From Proteobacteria bacterium SPGG2 (GTDB taxonomy: Bacteria; Pseudomonadota; Gammaproteobacteria; Acidiferrobacterales; SPGG2), in NCBI GenBank assembly GCA_001643475.1, contig LXTK01000142.1, positions 1-12,484 on the forward strand: 12,484 bases of DNA. The letters run 5' to 3'. The notes beneath the pieces were generated by a model that saw nothing but the letters and a program-made list of their open reading frames with translations, ran no database searches and was not told where the DNA came from. Positions 1 to 6,122 of this stretch are shown here, one piece after another; positions within the stretch are counted from its first letter, which is position 1, and every line of letters begins with the position of its first letter. Both the position numbers and the translations under genes were made by a program.

Positions 1-168
1 GCCATCCTCGCCGACGTGTTCCGCCAGCAGATAGGGGATGGCCATACGCGAATAGGGCGGTTCCGGCTCGTTACCGATTAATACGACGCTGCTGGATACA
101 TCCGTCTTGCGAACGGTCTCGGCCGCAATAACGCCGGCAGGACCTGCCCCTACTATCAGGTAATTCAT
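1..168 (-). CDS. aorC: AorC-like FAD/NAD(P) oxidoreductase subunit (N-terminal part only)
   Basis: Only the first 56 residues are in the window; the gene runs off the left edge. They begin MNYLIVGAGPAGVIAAETV, a beta strand followed by the GxGxxG/A dinucleotide-binding loop (GAGPAG, residues 8-13). The piece continues into a GNEPEPPYSR segment typical of class I pyridine nucleotide-disulfide oxidoreductases of the nitrite-reductase/ferredoxin-reductase type, which bind FAD and NAD(P)H. The ATG at 168 lies 22 bases after the AorB stop, with a weak AGG about 8 bases upstream. In the three-subunit aldehyde oxidoreductase of Aromatoleum, the third subunit is an FAD protein that passes electrons to NAD+. 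The order Fe-S subunit, tungsten subunit, FAD protein is the same here, so AorC is the best reading. The FAD/NAD fold is clear; the AorC role rests on gene order. Confidence 0.8.
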   Translation of the reverse strand, partial: MNYLIVGAGPAGVIAAETVRKTDVSSSVVLIGNEPEPPYSRMAIPYLLAEHVGEDG

Positions 169-190
169 CGTTTAGCCTACGTCACCGGCG

Positions 191-2014
191 TTACGCGAGT
201 CCTAGCCGGTGCAGGGTTTTCTTTGTGGGAACTCCTTTAGCTGTCCAGCCGCGTAGCTTGTAATACTCGGGTAACATCTTATCGAGTTCGTTGACTCGAC
301 CCTTTGCGGTACCGGACGGGGCTGGAACTTTGAGCAGACGCTCGGGTAAGGTGTCGTCCTTTGCCGTAAACCCTGCGGCAAGGTTGAACTGACGTTCCAA
401 GTTCCAGATCCGTTCGCCGATCTCGAGCAGGCGCTCGCGAGTCCATTCGCCCTCGCACGCCGCATCGATTTGTTTGCGGAACCCCTCCATTCCCCAGCCC
501 CCCGCGGTAAAAAGACATAAACCTGTTGAGTCGATAACGGCGATACGGTCCTGCGACTTCTTGCAGGGTTGGGCCTTGCCGTTACCGGTTTGGTCTTCCA
601 TGTCTTGATCGTACGTGTCCTGCTTAAGATGGCATGCGCCTCGGTTGCTGGTGGCGTAGCCCAGCCCCATCCCCTGCAGGGCACGCGAGTCATAACCGGC
701 AAACTCTTGTCCCTTGACACTCATAGACAGTTCGGGGTGACCGTACTTCTCGCACATGCGCTGCGAGCCCAAACCGAGAGTTTGGCCGAAACCTTCATAC
801 TTGCCAGTCTTCTCCGCCATAATCGTCAACGCCTCGGCGTTACCAAAGTTCAACGGCACTCCGTCGGTTTCCTTTTCAGTGATGACACCCATCTCATAGA
901 GCTCCATGGCGGCGGCTAGGGTGCCGCCGAACGAGATCGGATCCATGCCCTGTTCGTTCATCATGTAACCGGCGAAGGTAAGTGCATCGATGTCGTCCAC
1001 GCCCACCATCGGCCCAAAGGCGAAAGCGGTTTCGTATTCTAAGCCGCCGGATGCATGCCAGTATTCCTTACGATTGACAATAGTGAAGTGATCTTTGTCG
1101 ATGTGGGCGATGCGACCACAAGCGATGGTGCAACCGAAGCACGCCTTATTAGTGATCAGATTGCGGTGACCGTTAGGCTTGGCCTCCATCATCGCTTCAG
1201 GATTGATCTTGTCATAACCGTCAAACTGGACCGCTTGGAAGTTGCGCGTAGGTAGCCCGCCGAACTCTTGCATCGAATCTATCATGGCGTTGGTACCGAG
1301 TTCGGTGAGTTCACGCCGCCCGTCATTGTCCCAGAGCTTGGCTTTGGTTTCCTTGACCACCTGCATGAAGCGCTTCGGGTCGTTTACCTTTACGCCTACG
1401 GTACCGTGGACCGCGATTGCTTTGAGATTCTTTGAACCCATCACCGCGCCCACGCCTGAGCGTCCTGCCGCCCGGTGCAGGTCGTTGATGATGCAGGCGA
1501 AGCGCACGCCGCGTTCACCCGCTACACCTATGGCGGCTACTTTGAGCAAAGGATTCTGCTGGTGCGCCTTGAGCCATTCCTCTGTATGCCATACCGAAGT
1601 ACCCCAGATTTCGCCGGCGGGCAGGAACTCCACTTGATCGTCGAGGATATGGAGGTAGACGGGCTTTGGCGATCGACCGTGTATCACGAGTAAGTCATAA
1701 CCCGCAAACTTGAGCTCGGCGCCGAACTTACCGCCTGAGTTTGAACACGCGATCGCGCCGGTGAGGGGTCCCTTAGTGACCACGGCATAGCGGCCGCTGG
1801 TAGACGCCATGGTACCGGTCAGGGGACCGGTGGCGAAAATCAAGACATTGTCCGGCGCCATCGGATCCACTTTCGGGTCCATGTTCTCCCAAAGATACTT
1901 CGTTGCCAGGCCCCGCTCACCCAGATAGAGGTTGGCCCATTCCATATTAAGCGGCTCTGACGCAGCCGTACCTTTGGTTAGATCAACACGAAGAATCTTT
2001 CTCTGCCATCCCAT
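191..2014 (-). CDS. aorB: Tungsten-containing aldehyde:ferredoxin oxidoreductase, large subunit (AorB)
   Basis: This 607-residue protein has the full usual length of the AOR family, whose members oxidise aldehydes to carboxylic acids in the cytoplasm using a tungsten bis-pterin cofactor and one [4Fe-4S] cluster. The N-terminal domain (about 1-205) carries the family segments around GPLTGTMASTSGR (63-75) and the pterin-binding stretch AGRSGVGAVMGSKNLKAIAV (183-202). The cluster ligands are visible as C292-x2-C295-x3-C299 plus the distant C500 in DSTGLC. A second pterin-contact region lies near GYDSRALQGMGLGYATSNRG (440-459). The start at 2014 is supported by GAGAG 8 bases upstream. AorA ends 31 bases before this gene and AorC begins 22 bases after it, so the three are surely cotranscribed. 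This arrangement points to the mesophilic AorABC subfamily, which reduces NAD+, rather than the single-subunit archaeal enzymes. The aldehyde substrate cannot be told from the sequence. No damage is seen. Confidence 0.95.
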   Translation of the reverse strand: MGWQRKILRVDLTKGTAASEPLNMEWANLYLGERGLATKYLWENMDPKVDPMAPDNVLIFATGPLTGTMASTSGRYAVVTKGPLTGAIACSNSGGKFGAELKFAGYDLLVIHGRSPKPVYLHILDDQVEFLPAGEIWGTSVWHTEEWLKAHQQNPLLKVAAIGVAGERGVRFACIINDLHRAAGRSGVGAVMGSKNLKAIAVHGTVGVKVNDPKRFMQVVKETKAKLWDNDGRRELTELGTNAMIDSMQEFGGLPTRNFQAVQFDGYDKINPEAMMEAKPNGHRNLITNKACFGCTIACGRIAHIDKDHFTIVNRKEYWHASGGLEYETAFAFGPMVGVDDIDALTFAGYMMNEQGMDPISFGGTLAAAMELYEMGVITEKETDGVPLNFGNAEALTIMAEKTGKYEGFGQTLGLGSQRMCEKYGHPELSMSVKGQEFAGYDSRALQGMGLGYATSNRGACHLKQDTYDQDMEDQTGNGKAQPCKKSQDRIAVIDSTGLCLFTAGGWGMEGFRKQIDAACEGEWTRERLLEIGERIWNLERQFNLAAGFTAKDDTLPERLLKVPAPSGTAKGRVNELDKMLPEYYKLRGWTAKGVPTKKTLHRLGLA

Positions 2015-2022
2015 ATCGATAA

Positions 2023-2027
2023 CTCTC
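2023..2027 (-). promoter_or_regulatory. Ribosome binding site of aorB
   Basis: On the minus strand this reads GAGAG, 8 bases before the ATG at 2014. It lies in the 31-base gap between aorA and aorB and supports the chosen aorB start. Confidence 0.5.
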
Positions 2028-2045
2028 AGTCGTTAGTCGCGTGGC

Positions 2046-2513
2046 TTAAGGCGACGGATGGGCCCGAAGGGCCGATTCGCGCATGCGATCGTAGCCGGTC
2101 CAGTTGGCGTCCACATAGGTAATCGCGCCGGTGGGACAGGCCTTCGCACACTCTGGATCACCGCCGCACAAGTCGCACTTGATGACCTTGCCGGTATCCT
2201 GATTGTAATTGATGGTGCCAAAGGGACAAGCGATGGTGCATACCTTACAGCCAACACAGACATCCTCGTCGACTTCTTTCGCCCCGGTCGCCAGATTGAT
2301 GGTAATCGCCTCCACCGGACAGGCGTGCATGCACCATGCCTCATCACATTGCGTGCAAGTGTAGGGAATGGCGGTGCGCCCGTGTTCGAACTCGAAGACT
2401 TTAATGCGCGATTTGGCAGGATTGAACACGCCCTCGTGTTCGAAGGAACACGCCATTTCGCATTGTAGGCAACTGGTACATTTCTCGGGATCTATCAAAA
2501 GCGACTTGTGCAT
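2046..2513 (-). CDS. aorA: Four-cluster [4Fe-4S] electron-transfer subunit of aldehyde oxidoreductase (AorA)
   Basis: This 155-residue protein has 16 cysteines in four ferredoxin-type groups: 12/15/18/22, 53/56/61/65, 86/89/92/96 and 113/116/122/126. The last three groups end in CP, as in the DmsB/PhsB/HycB polyferredoxin family. Each group should help bind one [4Fe-4S] cluster, forming a wire between the tungsten site of AorB and the FAD of AorC. There is no signal peptide or Tat motif, so it should act in the cytoplasm, unlike many DmsB-like proteins of periplasmic complexes. The ATG at 2513 is preceded by GGAG with a 7-base spacer. The product precedes AorB by 31 bases. The fold and cluster count are certain; AorA identity follows from the neighbouring large subunit and FAD subunit. 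Confidence 0.93.
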   Translation of the reverse strand: MHKSLLIDPEKCTSCLQCEMACSFEHEGVFNPAKSRIKVFEFEHGRTAIPYTCTQCDEAWCMHACPVEAITINLATGAKEVDEDVCVGCKVCTIACPFGTINYNQDTGKVIKCDLCGGDPECAKACPTGAITYVDANWTGYDRMRESALRAHPSP

Positions 2514-2520
2514 TATTTAG

Positions 2521-2524
2521 CTCC
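2521..2524 (-). promoter_or_regulatory. Ribosome binding site of aorA
   Basis: On the minus strand this reads GGAG, 7 bases before the ATG at 2513. It sits in the 57-base gap after the 95-residue gene, the largest gap in the six-gene row. I saw no convincing terminator or promoter in that gap. Confidence 0.55.
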
Positions 2525-2570
2525 GCGTACTCACAGGCTTGAGGAGCCAACTTTACTCGATTCCTGCTAC

Positions 2571-2858
2571 TCAGCGCCAGATGGCGTCTCCTAATTCCAT
2601 CTTTTTCCTATCCCAATCCTCTTTAGAAAGCACCACAATGTCATGTTTTCTAATTAGCCGATCCAGGGCGCCGGCACGTTTCTCTTGATACTGGGTCAGT
2701 CTACCGGCACCGGCGTGGGTTATTACCTCATCATCGGCGGTTATCGAATCAAGGATGGCGGCCGTTCCGGCTGCGTTCATCACGGTCAATACCCTACCCG
2801 CACCATGGGTAACGCCGCGTAGACTATAAATCTTCACGTGGATCTCAAGCTGGGCCAA
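2571..2858 (-). CDS. Unrecognised 95-residue protein encoded upstream of aorA
   Basis: I do not recognise this protein. It lies 23 bases after the AraC-type regulator and 57 bases before aorA, on the same strand, so it probably belongs to the operon. The longest reading starts with TTG at 2858 and has no clear ribosome binding site. An in-frame GTG 7 codons later, with GAG in front of it, is a possible alternative start and would give about 88 residues. The first half is a predicted strand (IHVKIYS) followed by small hydrophobic residues. The second half is charged and probably helical (QYQEKRAGALDRLIRKHD), ending in a Trp-rich tail (DW...AIW). It has no cysteines, signal peptide or membrane span. 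In some AOR clusters a small MoaD-like protein is encoded near the subunits, but this one lacks the C-terminal Gly-Gly needed for that role. Confidence 0.6.
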   Translation of the reverse strand: MAQLEIHVKIYSLRGVTHGAGRVLTVMNAAGTAAILDSITADDEVITHAGAGRLTQYQEKRAGALDRLIRKHDIVVLSKEDWDRKKMELGDAIWR

Positions 2859-2881
2859 TGCAGGCGGCGGCCCGCACTACC

Positions 2882-3874
2882 TCACCCATGTGCCTCCCGT
2901 AAAGAGCTCGATCGTAGCCGCCGTTCGTCGCGGGGCGGCACACCAAAGAAATCGCGATAGCACTTGCTGAAATGAGGTGCCGATACAAATCCACAGGCAA
3001 GGGCGACATCTACGATGGACATACTGGTTTGTAATAACAGGCGCCGCGCATGAGCCAAGCGCAACTCCAAATAGTATCGAGTTGGCACGCACTGTAGGTA
3101 CTTTTGGAACAAACGCTCGAGCTGACGACGAGAAATACCGACATGTTGTGCGAGCTCGTCGAGACTCATAAGTTCTTCCAGGTTTGATTCCATCAATGAG
3201 ACAGCCTGGAGAAGCTTGGGTTGGCTGGTGCCGATATGGGCGCGTAATGGGATACGCTGTGGATCATGGTGATCACGAATACGTTCGCATAAAAACTGCT
3301 CGGATATGTCAGCCGCAAGCGTCGCATCCTGTTGTTGACTGATAAGGTAAAGCATCATATCCAAGGAAGCCGTTCCCCCGGCGCAAGTGTAGCGGTCACG
3401 GTCTATTTCAAATAGATCTGGGGACACTACGATGTTGGGGAACTCCTCACGCATACTCGCTATGTTTTCCCAATGGATGGTGCAGCGGTAGCCGTCAAGC
3501 AGATCAGCCTTGGCAAGAATATAGCTACCAGTGCAAAGGGCGCCGATGGTGAGTTTTCGATGCGCAAGTTTACGTAGCCAGAACAGCAGTGTCCGATCAT
3601 AGGCTAGATGAACATCGACACCGGAACACACGAACACTGCCGATAGCGGCCCGATATTGGCAATGGCACAGTCGGGTTGTATCTGTAAACCGTTACTAGC
3701 GGTTACTGGTTGACCATCGCAGGAGATGGTTACCCACTGATAGAGATGTTTATTACTTAATCTATTCGCCATTCGCAAAGGTTCGATGGCGCACGAAAAC
3801 GCGATCATCGAATAGTTGGGTACCAGTAAGAAGCCAAACGGAATCGGATCTTGTGGTGGCTTTCGGGGTTGCAT
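2882..3874 (-). CDS. GlxA-type AraC-family transcriptional regulator (DJ-1/PfpI-like sensor plus HTH)
   Basis: This 330-residue protein has the standard length and layout of the ArgR/GbdR/CdhR group. Residues about 12-190 form a DJ-1/PfpI-like class I glutamine amidotransferase fold used as a ligand sensor, with the elbow GALCTGSYILAKADLLDG at 111-128 followed by TIHWEN. Residues about 222-320 are a double helix-turn-helix AraC domain (ISRRQLERLFQKYL; IVDVALACGFVSAPHFSKCY). Known members activate catabolism of arginine, glycine betaine/dimethylglycine or carnitine. The gene lies 28 bases after the ureohydrolase and 23 before the 95-residue gene, so it is probably an in-operon regulator. The ATG at 3874 has no strong Shine-Dalgarno sequence, which may mean translational coupling. 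The family call is firm; the inducer is unknown, although a guanidino or amine compound fits the neighbours. Confidence 0.9.
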   Translation of the reverse strand: MQPRKPPQDPIPFGFLLVPNYSMIAFSCAIEPLRMANRLSNKHLYQWVTISCDGQPVTASNGLQIQPDCAIANIGPLSAVFVCSGVDVHLAYDRTLLFWLRKLAHRKLTIGALCTGSYILAKADLLDGYRCTIHWENIASMREEFPNIVVSPDLFEIDRDRYTCAGGTASLDMMLYLISQQQDATLAADISEQFLCERIRDHHDPQRIPLRAHIGTSQPKLLQAVSLMESNLEELMSLDELAQHVGISRRQLERLFQKYLQCVPTRYYLELRLAHARRLLLQTSMSIVDVALACGFVSAPHFSKCYRDFFGVPPRDERRLRSSSLREAHG

Positions 3875-3902
3875 GCGGTTCAGGGTGGGAAGTTAGCTTA
3901 CG

Positions 3903-4874
3903 TTATTTGCGCGCTGCAACTGAATGAGCAACGACACACAGTATTTCAAACATTATCGTGGCGCCAACTAGGGCAGTATTGCCAGAGACATCGAAAGGCG
4001 GCGCTACCTCGACGACATCGCCACCGATCAGATTGAGGCCTTGTAGTCCCCGTATCATCATCTGTGCCTCCAGCGTCGTAAAGCCGCCAACTTCGGGTGT
4101 ACCCGTTCCCGGCGCGTAAACGGGATCAAGACCATCGACATCGAAGCTAATGTAAGTGGGGCCATCACCAACCACTTGCCGTGCTTCGGCAATTACTGCC
4201 TTCACACCCATTTCGTAAAGTTCTTCCATGTAGATGACACGCATGCCGGAGTCATGGCTGAACTTCCAGACATCGGGGTCATTAAGCGAACCCCGTATGC
4301 CGATTTGTATCGTGCGTTTGGGGTCGAGCAATCTTTCCTCGACGGCGCGACGAAAGGGGGCACCGTGATGGAACTTGGAGCCGAGATAATCATCGCCGGT
4401 GTCACAATGGGCGTCGAAATGTACCATGCCCACGGGACGCTCGCTTGCGATCGCCCGAAAGATGGGTAACGTGACGGAGTGATCGCCCCCGGCCGAGATC
4501 GGAACAACACCGGCGGCGTGAACTTTCCTAAAAAACTCGGCAATCTCATCGAGACTGCTCTCTAGGCGAAAGGGGCTTTGCACCCAGGCATCACCAAGGT
4601 CGGCGATCTCGCAAATATCGTGGGGCGAGATACGCGTAGCTTGGTTTATCTTGCGCATCAGGCTTGATTGATTACGAATTTCCCGTGGCCCATGGCGGGC
4701 ACCGGTCCGGTTTGTTACCCCGCCATCGAAGGGGACTCCGATCAAACCAATATCAATCCCCGCCGGATCCTCACGATACGGTACGCGCATAAATGTTGCC
4801 AGCCCCGTATACCGGGGACGTACCATAGGATCGGCCAGTTCAGGGGAATCCGGAGATTTGACGTCGTCTGGCAT
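3903..4874 (-). CDS. Agmatinase/guanidino-acid hydrolase family (ureohydrolase)
   Basis: This 323-residue cytoplasmic enzyme of the arginase/agmatinase family hydrolyses a guanidino group to urea and an amine using two Mn ions. All metal-binding motifs are present: GGDHS (H132), DAHCD (D154, H156, D158) and SFDVDGLDP (D245, D247), with the family signature PGTGTPEVGG after them. The GVPFDGG...GARHGPREIR segment and the C-terminal half resemble the GbuA/GpuA (guanidinobutyrase/guanidinopropionase) and agmatinase groups more than arginases. The exact substrate among agmatine, guanidinobutyrate, guanidinopropionate or a related compound cannot be decided. Longer readings upstream exist, but AGGAG 8 bases before the ATG at 4874 fixes this start and matches the normal family length. 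It is the first gene of the six-gene minus-strand row and lies next to an ArgR/GbdR-type regulator, which suits an amine or arginine-derived catabolic role. Confidence 0.92.
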   Translation of the reverse strand: MPDDVKSPDSPELADPMVRPRYTGLATFMRVPYREDPAGIDIGLIGVPFDGGVTNRTGARHGPREIRNQSSLMRKINQATRISPHDICEIADLGDAWVQSPFRLESSLDEIAEFFRKVHAAGVVPISAGGDHSVTLPIFRAIASERPVGMVHFDAHCDTGDDYLGSKFHHGAPFRRAVEERLLDPKRTIQIGIRGSLNDPDVWKFSHDSGMRVIYMEELYEMGVKAVIAEARQVVGDGPTYISFDVDGLDPVYAPGTGTPEVGGFTTLEAQMMIRGLQGLNLIGGDVVEVAPPFDVSGNTALVGATIMFEILCVVAHSVAARK

Positions 4875-5035
4875 TAGCATCTCTCCTGTGGGCGCAACCA
4901 CTATACACCAGCGGATGGATACCTGTGGGCAAGTTGTGAGTACTATGGCATGGAGCAAAAGAGTGTGCAATCGTCGCCGAGTAGTGCGGCGAGTGCCTAG
5001 GGGTTGCCCGCAATGGGCCGCTGACACAATACGCT
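4875..5035. promoter_or_regulatory. Divergent intergenic region with candidate promoter for the minus-strand operon
   Basis: This 161-base gap separates the ureohydrolase (minus) from the PhyH gene (plus) and must hold the operon's main promoter if the six genes are cotranscribed. On the minus strand, TTGCAC (4965-4970) and CATAGT (4942-4947) are 17 bases apart, a moderate sigma-70-like match. A TATAGT also lies nearer the gene but lacks a good -35 at the right distance. No clear operator palindrome was found. The promoter is a guess from hexamers and spacing. Confidence 0.35.
4883..4887 (-). promoter_or_regulatory. Ribosome binding site that decides the ureohydrolase start
   Basis: On the minus strand this reads AGGAG. 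It is 8 bases from the ATG at 4874 but only 2 from the ATG at 4880, so the second ATG is the likely start. The longer N-terminal extension to 5027 is then untranslated. Confidence 0.75.
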
Positions 5036-5871
5036 ATGATGGATTCCGACGGAGAAAATCTGGTCACCACTGCCGACCTTGAAGCGTTTGAGCGCGATGG
5101 CGTGGTCGTGATCCGAAACGCATTCGGCGAGCATTGGTTGGAAAGCCTCGCTCATGGCGTAGAGCAGAATATACGCGCGCCTGGACCGGATGCCACGCGC
5201 TATACGCCCGAAGGCGCTTCGGGCAAATTTTATGACGACTATTGCAACTGGCAGCGCATCGATGGGTATCGCGGCTTTGTGTTTAACTCCCCGGGCGCGG
5301 CGATTGTCGGTGCACTTATGGGCTCAAACGAAGTCCGCTTCTACCACGAGCATGTCCTTATAAAGGAACCCGGGACTCACGCGGTAACTCCTTGGCATCA
5401 CGACCTGCCTTACTACGGTCTTGAGGGTACACAGGTATGCAGCATGTGGCTGCCACTGGGCCCAATCCCCTAAGCGTTTGTCCTGAGCTTGTGGCCGGCT
5501 CTCACCGTTGGGGGAGACGTTTCGTGCCACGACTTTTCATCAGTCATGACAATTACGTCGCCGTCCAAGACAACTATGAGCAGGTGCCCGACATTAACGT
5601 GCAGCGGGACGACTACCCCATTTTTGCTTGGGCGCTTGCGCTTGGCGACTGTATCGTTTTCCATATGCTCACTTTGCACGGCGCCCCGGGTACAACTGAA
5701 TTAACCACTCGACGCAGAGCATTCTCAACGCGCTGGCTGGGCGATGACGCGGTTTTCGCGACTCGACCGTGGGACACCTCGCCACCGCTTGGAGATGTTC
5801 ACCTCAATGCGGGTGACTGCATGCACCACGCGTCGTTTCCGCTGGTGTGGAAAACTACGACCGTCGACTAG
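5036..5871 (+). pseudogene. Phytanoyl-CoA dioxygenase (PhyH) family gene with a single-base frameshift
   Basis: Two overlapping reading frames together make one Fe(II)/2-oxoglutarate dioxygenase of about 278 residues. The first half (5036-5473) holds the N-terminal region and the iron-binding HxD (H121, D123 in PWHHD). The second (up to the TAG at 5869-5871) holds the family segment PELVAGSHRWGRR, the distal iron His in the FHMLTLHG region, the 2-oxoglutarate-binding Arg region TRRRAFSTRW, and a normal C-terminal end (FPLVW). The frames meet at a CCCC run at 5467-5470. One extra C would restore ...GPIPLSVCPELVAGSH in a single frame. All catalytic residues survive, so the break is recent, or it is a sequencing error in a homopolymer. 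PhyH proteins hydroxylate varied substrates, including ectoine and other small metabolites; this one's substrate is unknown. It has no strong ribosome binding site at 5036. Confidence 0.85.
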
Positions 5872-6122
5872 TGGCGCGCAAGCTCGCCGCCATCTTTTGC
5901 GCGGATGTGGCCGGCTATAGCCGGTTGACAGGTGAGGACGAGGAAGGCACCCACCGCAGGCTCAGCGAATACCTCGATCTAATCAGTGGCGTAATTGAGC
6001 AGCGCCAAGGTAAGGTCGCTCACTATGCGGGGGATGCTGTGCTCGCGGACTTTAGTATCGTAACCGACGCCCTTACTCGCACCACTTCTATTCCCAGGTA
6101 CCAGGGGTCTCACCGTCGGTAG
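5847..6122 (+). pseudogene. Class III adenylate/guanylate cyclase, N-terminal remnant
   Basis: The open frame encodes 91 residues from a GTG, or 83 from the in-frame GTG at 5871 that abuts the PhyH stop. It has the unmistakable start of a bacterial class III cyclase catalytic domain: RKLAAIFCADVAGYSRL with the first metal-binding Asp, then EDEEGTHRRL, and YAGDAVLADF with the second-metal Asp region. A full catalytic domain needs roughly 170-190 residues. Family similarity fades after about DALT (near 6085), and the frame ends at a TAG at 6120-6122 after a short unrelated tail. The fragment overlaps the 3' end of the minus-strand antiporter gene by 13 bases. It cannot be active alone. The likely missing C-terminal end of the same gene lies at about 8750-9328, beyond the antiporter. 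Confidence 0.8.

Noticed and set aside
569..1693. Plus-strand open frames within the aorB region.
   Set aside because: They are antisense to the clear AOR family protein and carry no recognisable motif.
2571..2858. MoaD/ThiS-like cofactor protein (AorD-like) upstream of aorA.
   Set aside because: Position and size fit, and the first strand is vaguely similar, but the C-terminal Gly-Gly is absent and the second half does not look like a beta-grasp domain. Kept as unrecognised.
4875..5027. A 51-residue N-terminal extension of the ureohydrolase.
   Set aside because: The AGGAG 8 bases before the ATG at 4874 and normal family length support the shorter protein; the extension is basic and shows no signal or family similarity.
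5460..5480. Programmed -1 ribosomal frameshifting joining the two PhyH frames.
   Set aside because: The junction (CCA ATC CCC TAA) has no X XXY YYZ slippery heptamer, and PhyH genes are not known to use frameshifting. A one-base deletion or read error explains it more simply.
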